NCBI GenBank assembly: GCA_015486815.1
Contig: WFQY01000051.1
Location: 1 to 7,358 of the forward strand
From: Phycisphaerae bacterium
Lineage (GTDB): Bacteria; Planctomycetota; Phycisphaerae; JAAYCJ01
Reading direction: 5' to 3'
DNA length: 7,358 nucleotides
Part shown: positions 1 through 6,570 of the stretch, piece by piece
Layout: each line of letters begins with the position of its first letter
Position numbering within the stretch: position 1 is the first letter of the stretch
The notes under the pieces: generated by a model
What the model was told of the DNA's origin: nothing
What the model saw: only the letters and a program-made list of their open reading frames with translations
The model's database searches: none
Translations under genes and position numbers: made by a program

Positions 1-2643
1 CTGTATAGTATCACGATTGAATAGTTTTATTCGCTCAGAACCCCGCTTGAGATAAGTTACGCCGAACATCACATTTCTCGCAGTGCTACTATAATATATA
101 CCTACAAGTTTTCTACCGACAAGTTTGGTATCATTGAGATTTATTGCCAATTCATTTTTTCCTTTGCTAACCGAAAAATTCTTTTCCGCTGCAACTAACG
201 GATGTACCCAATATCCACCTGAAAGACCATCTACGACAAATTTCATTTCGATGCTACTTCTGCTGCTTGAATAAACATTTAATATTACCTTATCATTGCT
301 TGTTATTTCTGCTGGTTCTATCCAAACAATTCCGTGGAGAAATTTCGTCCTTTTCGGAAGGTCATTCTTACCAAAATATCTTGGCAACTTTTTAGGTTCA
401 TTCCACCTGCCAGTATGATACCACTCACCATCTATTTTCTTCCATTGCCACTTCCCCAGTACTGTCGGTTGATGGATATTGGCAGCGATGATTAACTTTT
501 GATTTTCGTATGAAAACATTTTTGCCTGAATCAATCCTGGCGGATCGGTTTTAAGCACAGCTGCAGGCTTACTCGATGTGATAAACTTACTTATAGTCTT
601 AATTTCGCGTGTCAAACCTCGCATATAAGACCATAATAGCGGACTATTAAGCGACAGTAAATTGACAGAATTCCACTTGAGCCGATCTGCTATTCTTATT
701 TTTCGGGGATTAGCCTCGGTTTCATAGGCATACCATATTATCCCCTTTGCGCCTCCAAGCAGAGCAGAATATGCTTCCGCACGAACAAGCCCGGGCAACG
801 GATGTCTCCATAGCCCCGGTACTGCCCATAAGCTAATATTATGTTTAATGCCATTTTTATTAGCTAACTTTATCGCCTTTTTCCCGCAAGAGAGGTAATA
901 TTGCACACCGTGAATTCCGACATCATAAGGCTCCGGTGCGAAAATATCACCTACCTGTGCAAAAGGCAGATAATGATTTACATTCGCAAGCCCGTTTATT
1001 AAAACAGGTTTAAACGGATGAAATTGCCTGACAGTATCGTAAACCGTTAGTATCCAGTTGAATTGTTTTTTATGTTTATTACCAAGCATATAGAATGGCT
1101 CGTCCCACCAATGCCAACAGATAAAACTCGAAACATCCCGCCAATTCGCAGGCAATTCTATTCGGGAAATTTCATTATTTTTAATTATAACCTTTGGCCC
1201 CTGCATAAAATATAGATACCCAGAGAATTTATCAAATCTTCCCGGCCCCATATTAAAACCAGCGGATATCATATCTTCTATTCTATCCGAATTCCAGTGA
1301 TGAATATTAGCATACGAATCCCAAATGCCGATAGGAAGAAATGGTTTACTATTTATCATAAATACACCATCCCTGCGTATGCGTATTTTTTTTGCCGCTT
1401 CGAGTGGAACAAATTCGGGATTGAGAATATCAAAATAAATTTCAGCTGGTATGGTTTTTCCTGCAAGTTCAATCAAAAGTTTATACCGTTTCAGGGGCAC
1501 ACTGTCAGCGGGCAATCCGATCAATGGAATAGCTACGGCATAAGGATTGGAATAAACGCTAAATTTTCCGATATGAATGCGATTATTCGATTTCAGATCA
1601 TAAATTGTAAGTTCGATATATTTAGGCTTATAGCCCGAAGAGGAAAATAACGTAAGGTAACCAATAGATTCCCACGGATAGTAATATATTTGGTCAAGCA
1701 CAGCTTCTGTCGGATATTTCTTTATCGCTGGTTCACCGGGATAGAATCTCGTACCACCGTAATCGATCTTCGGATCCCCTTTACACTTAAGCTCGGGATA
1801 ATTATACGATACATAAGCAATTTCCCGCTTGAATTTCAGTCTGTCAACCAATACCGATCGCAAAGATAAAATGCGTTTACGAATCATCTCTTTCATCTTC
1901 GCAGACGATGCCTTTTCAAGATATTCGTAACATTTCAGTGCCCGGTAATCATCTCGCATTTGATACAATTTGTCTGCTAATCTTAAAAGCACATCTTGTG
2001 AAAACGAAAAGTTGTCCGTTCTTATCGCACCGTCGATTTGAGCTATTTTGTCTTCGATCTGCTTATATATCATCGATGAATATATATGGTCATAGTCTAT
2101 ATCAAGTCCAGCGAATGGTTCGAACTTGGGTTTATAATTATTAGCTTTGCTCGCTGGTATAACGATAAGGTCGTCAACAACTCCCGCATTCATACCGATG
2201 GAAATATTAACGCCAACCGTTCCGCTTTTGAGAGCAACGAATTCGCTTTTATACAGCTTCCAGTGCTGTTCCAAATCCCGCTCATACGCCCAATCAATAA
2301 AAGGCGACGTTACAGTGATACGCAATTTCGTTCGGGTTTTGACATTTCCTCGCCATATCTTTTTCGCCCATATCATAAGCACATATTTTTGCTTTGCTTG
2401 TATCTTGATTGGTTGAGATACTCCGCATCGCTCCAATATCAATGCCCGATTACCGCTATGAATGTACTTCGGATTAGTAGTAAGCTCAGACCAACCGCCA
2501 AATGACGGTGCGGAAAATCCCAACGGTATTGTATGATATAACGGATGAGACTGTTCAAACGAAGGATTGATAATCAAATTATCATCAGCAAACCCGACAG
2601 CTGAACAAACGACCAGAAAAGTAGCACAAAGCCGACCAATCAT
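1..2643 (-). CDS. Secreted multidomain glycoside hydrolase-like protein (CBM4/9-like module plus GH-A-like barrel), 3' end outside window
   Basis: The frame is open from an ATG at 2643 to the left edge: 881 codons without a stop, so the C-terminus is missing. Residues 1-19 are a Sec signal peptide with likely cleavage after G-F-A19. The mature protein opens NLIINPSFE (22-30), the hallmark start of CBM4/9-type jelly-roll modules, which seems to run to about 165 (closing VDDLIV). A helical, TPR-like stretch follows (about 185-280), then a beta domain (about 285-415). A short TIM-barrel-like region begins near 421 with RRDGVFMINSKPFLPIGIW, a pattern common in clan GH-A. WWDEP places a candidate acid/base at E515. 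GGAKGIIWYAYE (630-641) looks like the last strand. Beta-rich domains fill about 690-881. The barrel family is unassigned and no canonical nucleophile is evident, so hydrolysis is inferred. It starts 4 bp after the preceding gene and is the third operon member. Its substrate is presumably a polysaccharide outside the cytoplasm. Confidence 0.85.
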   Translation of the reverse strand, partial: MIGRLCATFLVVCSAVGFADDNLIINPSFEQSHPLYHTIPLGFSAPSFGGWSELTTNPKYIHSGNRALILERCGVSQPIKIQAKQKYVLMIWAKKIWRGNVKTRTKLRITVTSPFIDWAYERDLEQHWKLYKSEFVALKSGTVGVNISIGMNAGVVDDLIVIPASKANNYKPKFEPFAGLDIDYDHIYSSMIYKQIEDKIAQIDGAIRTDNFSFSQDVLLRLADKLYQMRDDYRALKCYEYLEKASSAKMKEMIRKRILSLRSVLVDRLKFKREIAYVSYNYPELKCKGDPKIDYGGTRFYPGEPAIKKYPTEAVLDQIYYYPWESIGYLTLFSSSGYKPKYIELTIYDLKSNNRIHIGKFSVYSNPYAVAIPLIGLPADSVPLKRYKLLIELAGKTIPAEIYFDILNPEFVPLEAAKKIRIRRDGVFMINSKPFLPIGIWDSYANIHHWNSDRIEDMISAGFNMGPGRFDKFSGYLYFMQGPKVIIKNNEISRIELPANWRDVSSFICWHWWDEPFYMLGNKHKKQFNWILTVYDTVRQFHPFKPVLINGLANVNHYLPFAQVGDIFAPEPYDVGIHGVQYYLSCGKKAIKLANKNGIKHNISLWAVPGLWRHPLPGLVRAEAYSALLGGAKGIIWYAYETEANPRKIRIADRLKWNSVNLLSLNSPLLWSYMRGLTREIKTISKFITSSKPAAVLKTDPPGLIQAKMFSYENQKLIIAANIHQPTVLGKWQWKKIDGEWYHTGRWNEPKKLPRYFGKNDLPKRTKFLHGIVWIEPAEITSNDKVILNVYSSSRSSIEMKFVVDGLSGGYWVHPLVAAEKNFSVSKGKNELAINLNDTKLVGRKLVGIYYSSTARNVMFGVTYLKRGSERIKLFNRDTIQ

Positions 2644-2647
2644 TTTC

Positions 2648-4351
2648 TTATTCCTCGATTGCGTAGGACGAGATTCTCTTATCGTATCGATATCGTTTGA
2701 CAAAATCCCGAACTTCATATTTGCGATAGATTTCCTCACGATTACCCTGCAAGATAGTTTCTATCTGCTCGCTAAAAAGTCTTATACCCTCACGATTCAA
2801 ATAAAGCCCCTCCGTTCGCATCGATGAGATAACCTCAAGATACTTATTTGCTATCTTCTTGAAACTCGCAAAATATTCTTCTGCCAGCATTTTATCCGTT
2901 TGAGTATTTGTGTTAAGCCATCGCTGAACTGCAAGAAATGTCCGATGATGATAAATATTTACCAATACAAATGCCTGCAATTTGATAATTGAATTATATA
3001 ACGGTATGGAAAGCTCAATGGGCATTTTGTTGATTATCCCGAAGAGTTTATCGGAAATATTTTTCACATCGGATTCCGCTTGATTCAATCTTTCATATAT
3101 AAACTTGTGCGTTTTTTCATCGCCAGCGAGAATTTTACTACCGATATTTTTTATCTGCGTGTCAGCTATCCATTCGTCCAATTGAGGCCAATTCGCCAAC
3201 GAATCATATACATAAATATAATCAGCGACAGCTGTATGCATCAAAACTCCCCAAATCGCAGGATGCATATAAACAACAACATTTACAATATCGAATATCT
3301 TCAGTAGTGGTTCGACAAGTTCATCGGAATAGCCCGTAAAAATAATATCGAGTTCTTTCTTCACGCATTCACTTTCATTCGTATAAGGGTCAGCTAATAT
3401 TGTGGAAAACAGCTTGAGATTAATCTCATTTAGGCTATTCAATGCATGGCCAGAATACCGCTCGATTCGTCCGACAGCTCCACAAATTCTCTCAGCAGCG
3501 AGCCTACTCTGCTGATTCAAAACATAGTTAAGCCGATACCGAAAATACGCAGGATAAATATAAGGCAATTTACACTGCCCGTGATATTCCTCACCAAGGT
3601 CAAATTCGACAATGAAATTCCTATCTCTATCCGCAAAATATTTTATAAGCGAATTGTGCGGATAGTACGGATTCCAGTCAGCTGGTTGAACTTTTACCAT
3701 AAAGATAATATCATCCGCGGCATTCTCAAGCCCGTCCAGAATCCAAGACATTTCCTGACGATTATAACAAAACGTCCGCACGATAAGCTCTTTGCCGAAC
3801 GCTCTGCATACATCATACATCACATCAATAAGTTTTTTGACACGTAATGAATGAGCATCATCGGAGATAACTTTATCATCATAATATACCGACCCCTCCG
3901 TCTCCTGAAATGTCAGTACCAGCCCGTCAACATCAACCATATCAAAGACATCGCAATAACGCTTTTCAATAAACGCCCAGATATCATCTTTTCGTATATC
4001 AATTCTTCCGTCTTCGGAGAAGAATTGTTTAGGTATTGCATCGAGTTCGTGTGTCCACAGAAATGTTTTTATGTTTTTCTTACGGGCTAACTTTGAGATG
4101 AAATTTACTCTTTCTATCCGCCAACGATCATAAAATAGTTGAGATGCGGAATGAACAATAGCGTGCGAGATTTGGATGTGATTTATCCTAAACTCATCGC
4201 ATCTCGCGAAAACATATTTCAGATGATTTATATCCGGATCGAGCAATACCCAGCCGCGAATGTCAGGCAGCTTTACATTCTTCGTTAGCGGTTCGGTGAT
4301 TTTCGCCAGATTATCGACACTTACATATTTATAATAATCGACATTATGCAC
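2648..4351 (-). CDS. GH67 alpha-glucuronidase-like protein, divergent and lacking the N-terminal domain
   Basis: This 567-residue protein has no signal peptide or membrane segment and is probably cytoplasmic. I read it as a remote GH67 relative. TFQETEG (147-153) matches the GH67 VKADSEG block, VRTFCY (191-196) matches WRAFVY, MVKVQPADW (218-226) matches QVKNGPIDF, and EEYHGQ (254-259) matches QEYTGQ. This places the acid at E152 and the base pair at D225 and E255. The basic residues K220 and R192 also match. The GH67 lysine four residues before the acid is F148 here. After the barrel, a stretch near 296-340 (including LADP, 319-322) resembles the GH67 GRLAWDP region, and the rest is helical. 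Family members are about 700 residues with an N-terminal beta domain that is absent here. The start is GTG at 4351, overlapping the alpha-galactosidase by 8 bp, with a good Shine-Dalgarno; the next methionine is residue 138. The likely role is cleaving alpha-uronosyl or related branches. The alignment is from memory, so family membership is an inference. Confidence 0.62.
   Translation of the reverse strand: MHNVDYYKYVSVDNLAKITEPLTKNVKLPDIRGWVLLDPDINHLKYVFARCDEFRINHIQISHAIVHSASQLFYDRWRIERVNFISKLARKKNIKTFLWTHELDAIPKQFFSEDGRIDIRKDDIWAFIEKRYCDVFDMVDVDGLVLTFQETEGSVYYDDKVISDDAHSLRVKKLIDVMYDVCRAFGKELIVRTFCYNRQEMSWILDGLENAADDIIFMVKVQPADWNPYYPHNSLIKYFADRDRNFIVEFDLGEEYHGQCKLPYIYPAYFRYRLNYVLNQQSRLAAERICGAVGRIERYSGHALNSLNEINLKLFSTILADPYTNESECVKKELDIIFTGYSDELVEPLLKIFDIVNVVVYMHPAIWGVLMHTAVADYIYVYDSLANWPQLDEWIADTQIKNIGSKILAGDEKTHKFIYERLNQAESDVKNISDKLFGIINKMPIELSIPLYNSIIKLQAFVLVNIYHHRTFLAVQRWLNTNTQTDKMLAEEYFASFKKIANKYLEVISSMRTEGLYLNREGIRLFSEQIETILQGNREEIYRKYEVRDFVKRYRYDKRISSYAIEE
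2653..2656 (-). promoter_or_regulatory. Ribosome binding site of the secreted hydrolase-like gene
   Basis: On the minus strand GAGG (within GAGGAA) lies 9 nt before the ATG at 2643. The site falls inside the final codons of the preceding gene, so ribosomes ending there could restart at once. It supports the start that yields a clean signal peptide. Confidence 0.6.
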
Positions 4352-6383
4352 TATCTACTCCCTTATATCTCAAAATAGACGCTCCTTCGAAAGGTAATCG
4401 TATCGGCAGTCCCGTATCGAGAGCTTTTGCACCTGTAAATGTAAAGATAGGCTGCTCGGTATATGGGTCGGTAAATTCATAATTTTTATCCCGCTCAAGC
4501 CATTTTAGTTTTGCATCTATTTGTTCGGTTTTACTCATATCCCTAAAGAAAAATACAACCCCTTCATCGGCCTGCGGATTATGAAACTGCCAACCTATCC
4601 ATTCGTCTCTGCTTCGAGGTACTCCGAATATAGAACGATAATTCCGATTCAGAAGATGCCTGATTTTTTTATATACCGCAATATGTCTCTTTAATTCTTC
4701 GAGATCCGATTGTTTCCAATTTGCTGTCCGTTCGCCGACCGCAAATGTTCCGCCCATAATCGCAAAATAATACCATTCGGGATAAGGCTTACGCTCATCA
4801 TCATAACGAATCATACGATTAAAGAACGAAGCTGGCAGGAAAAAATTACCACAGGTATTTTCGTAAAGCTGAAGCGCTGGCCTCGACGTCTCATCGTTCG
4901 ACCAATAAGTGTGCGACCGTTTAAGAGACGCCAAATCCATCCGCCTACCACCGCCACAACAACCCTCAATTATCAGATGAGGATACTTCGCTAATATATA
5001 ATTCCATAGCTCGAGAATTCCCTGAATATGCCGAATCTGACTTATCCCCCTTCTATTTGGCTTGTCCGTTTTCTTCCAAAACGGTTCGGGATAAATATTA
5101 AAATCCCACTTAAGCCAATCTATGTCAAACCGTTCGACAATTATATCTATCGTCTCTTTGAACCATTCGACGACCTGATGTTTTCCGAAATCGACCAAGC
5201 AATTATCGTGGCCTACCATTGAAGGCATACTGGGATCAGCTGGTATTACCCAATCGGGATGCTCTTTCGCTAATTGCGAATCCTTATGGCAGTTTTCCGG
5301 TGCAATCCATAATCCGAATTTCATACCTTTGTTATGAATATATTCCGCCAGTGCTTTCAATCCGTCGGGAAATTTCTTTTTGTTCTCCTCACGCCAATTT
5401 CCCGTCCCCACCATAAAATTATTACCCGTCATCTCACTACCCGCATACCAGCCAGCGTCGAAAACAAAATATTCTATCCCCAAATTCATAGCCGAGCATA
5501 CATCAATCTGCTTGACGACTTCCGCATAATCCGTCGCAAGAAAATTTTTCATAAACCAGCAATTCAGGTTGACAGGATTATCGGGCTGAGCACCATTAAC
5601 GGTTGGCCTCATTGAATAGATTAGATTTCTTAGTGCATTTGCACCCTCGATATAATCACCTTCATACAATCCTACAATAGCTGCCGGCAGTGGAATCGAT
5701 TCGTTAGGCTCAAGCAGAATATCCCACTCATCCTGTTGAGCCCACGACAGATTGTCAGCTACCGGGCCTAACTCAATCCAGAGATTATCTTTTCCGCTAT
5801 CGACCCATCTATTAACGCAACCCCACCACGCCCCAGGCCATTCCATAGCACAAAATATTCCACCTTCTTCACCTATCTGAACAAGGGCAAACGGCATCTC
5901 CTTATTACTGCTATATCCACTTCCCATCCCACTATCAAATTGAATCAGAGAACCACTACGAGCTGTCGCTATCAATTCCCTCTCAGCTATGCTGAACGAA
6001 GTCGGCGGAAATACCCAATCACCTATACCACCGGTCATCGTATATACCCATATCCGCGTTCCGCTGGCAAAGTTGCCTAATCGAAAAGCCAGCGAACGCA
6101 CCTTATTAACCCGCTTAGGACTATTGGCTTTGTTAGTTATCACTCCCGATATGCGAATTGCATCGACGGATTTGATTTTTTCATATACCACATCGATATT
6201 CAGTCCTGCTGCTTGATAGCTGCTGACAATCTTATTCCCTTTTGCTTCGCTGACCAATTCGTCCGCTGAAAATCGTCCACTGCCAAACTTACCGTATTCA
6301 CCAATCGACCAGCCCAGCGTATCGTCAATATATTTGACAAGAGAGCAACGCAATCCCTTCATCGCGGACTTCAAACTTACCAT
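4344..6383 (-). CDS. GH36 alpha-galactosidase, cytoplasmic
   Basis: It is predicted to hydrolyse terminal alpha-D-galactose from oligosaccharides with retention of configuration (clan GH-D). It is 679 residues from the ATG at 6383, near the usual GH36 size. An N-terminal beta-sandwich occupies about 1-260. A TIM-barrel follows with FVFDAGWYAG (about 306-315), KFGLWIAPE (about 355-363) and KWDFN with nucleophile D427. GCCGGGRRMD (about 475-484) comes next, then WSNDETS with acid/base D497; the catalytic aspartates are 70 residues apart. The last 80 or so residues form the C-terminal beta domain. No signal peptide is present. The frame also opens at a GTG at 6419, adding 12 residues, but the ATG at 6383 has GGAGG 7 nt upstream and is preferred. 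It is the first gene of the operon. One oddity is DAGW where many GH36 enzymes have DDGW, which may affect galactose recognition. An alpha-N-acetylgalactosaminidase or other GH36 specificity is possible. Confidence 0.9.
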   Translation of the reverse strand: MVSLKSAMKGLRCSLVKYIDDTLGWSIGEYGKFGSGRFSADELVSEAKGNKIVSSYQAAGLNIDVVYEKIKSVDAIRISGVITNKANSPKRVNKVRSLAFRLGNFASGTRIWVYTMTGGIGDWVFPPTSFSIAERELIATARSGSLIQFDSGMGSGYSSNKEMPFALVQIGEEGGIFCAMEWPGAWWGCVNRWVDSGKDNLWIELGPVADNLSWAQQDEWDILLEPNESIPLPAAIVGLYEGDYIEGANALRNLIYSMRPTVNGAQPDNPVNLNCWFMKNFLATDYAEVVKQIDVCSAMNLGIEYFVFDAGWYAGSEMTGNNFMVGTGNWREENKKKFPDGLKALAEYIHNKGMKFGLWIAPENCHKDSQLAKEHPDWVIPADPSMPSMVGHDNCLVDFGKHQVVEWFKETIDIIVERFDIDWLKWDFNIYPEPFWKKTDKPNRRGISQIRHIQGILELWNYILAKYPHLIIEGCCGGGRRMDLASLKRSHTYWSNDETSRPALQLYENTCGNFFLPASFFNRMIRYDDERKPYPEWYYFAIMGGTFAVGERTANWKQSDLEELKRHIAVYKKIRHLLNRNYRSIFGVPRSRDEWIGWQFHNPQADEGVVFFFRDMSKTEQIDAKLKWLERDKNYEFTDPYTEQPIFTFTGAKALDTGLPIRLPFEGASILRYKGVDSA
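4358..4364 (-). promoter_or_regulatory. Ribosome binding site supporting a GTG start for the GH67-like gene
   Basis: AAGGGAG on the minus strand sits 6 nt before the GTG at 4351, within the last codons of the alpha-galactosidase gene. It is the main evidence that the GTG is the true start, because the frame has no early ATG. Confidence 0.65.
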
Positions 6384-6390
6384 CCGTAAA

Positions 6391-6395
6391 CCTCC
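6391..6395 (-). promoter_or_regulatory. Shine-Dalgarno that decides the alpha-galactosidase start
   Basis: GGAGG lies 7 nt before the ATG at 6383, an ideal arrangement. The upstream GTG at 6419 has only a weak AAAGGG about 4 nt before it. This site would lie inside the coding frame if the longer form were used. Confidence 0.7.
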
Positions 6396-6439
6396 GAGCA
6401 TATAAGAAATCCAAAACACAAATCCCTTTGGTAAGCAAC

Positions 6440-6469
6440 CTTATAGCTGCTTAGTCATTAGTCTGTAAC
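6440..6469 (-). promoter_or_regulatory. Candidate sigma70-type promoter of the three-gene operon
   Basis: On the minus strand a -35-like GTTACA (6464-6469, 4 of 6 consensus bases) is separated by 18 nt from a -10-like TATAAG (6440-6445, 5 of 6). Transcription would start near 6433 and give a leader of about 50 nt containing the GGAGG site. It is the best pair I can find between the upstream terminator and the first operon gene. Part of it lies within the heptamer repeats. The -35 is weak, so this is tentative. Confidence 0.35.
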
Positions 6470-6513
6470 TATTAGCTAAAAGCTAAGAGCTAAGGACTAA
6501 AGACTGTTAGCTT
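6451..6513. repeat. Degenerate 7-bp tandem repeat array, about nine units
   Basis: Read on the plus strand, the stretch divides evenly into nine heptamers: ttagtca, ttagtct, gtaacta, ttagcta, aaagcta, agagcta, aggacta, aagactg, ttagctt. Most units share an (a/g)(g/a)CTA or TTAG(t/c) core. The array contains the perfect palindrome ttagctaa (6472-6479). It also holds an imperfect inverted repeat, 6453-6464 against 6494-6505, matching at 10 of 12 positions. It fills the gap between the terminator of the PEP-CTERM gene and the operon's likely -10. It has no coding content and its function is unknown. Confidence 0.6.
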
Positions 6514-6550
6514 AAAATATAAAGCGGGATGGACACCACATCCACCCCGC
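6513..6550 (-). terminator. Rho-independent terminator after the PEP-CTERM gene
   Basis: On the minus strand a 10-bp stem (arms 6541-6550 and 6524-6533, with one G-T pair that becomes a G-U wobble in RNA) encloses a 7-nt loop. It is followed by a T-rich run, TTTATATTTTA (6513-6523). The stem is GC-rich and begins about 20 nt after the TGA stop at 6571-6573. It should separate transcription of the PEP-CTERM gene from the downstream operon. No T tract follows on the plus strand, so it acts in one direction. Confidence 0.85.
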
Positions 6551-6570
6551 CCCAATCGATTCAACGATTA

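Noticed and set aside
2587..2643. Possible lipoprotein signal (cysteine at residue 13 of the secreted protein)
   Set aside because: The residue before the cysteine is valine rather than Gly, Ala or Ser, and a better signal peptidase I site (G-F-A) follows at residue 19.
1297..5615. Many plus-strand open frames of 64-139 codons between these positions
   Set aside because: They lie antisense to three well-supported minus-strand genes and have compositions typical of shadow frames. They show no recognisable domain or motif.
6451..6513. CRISPR array
   Set aside because: The units are 7 bp, directly adjoining and degenerate, with no spacers between them.
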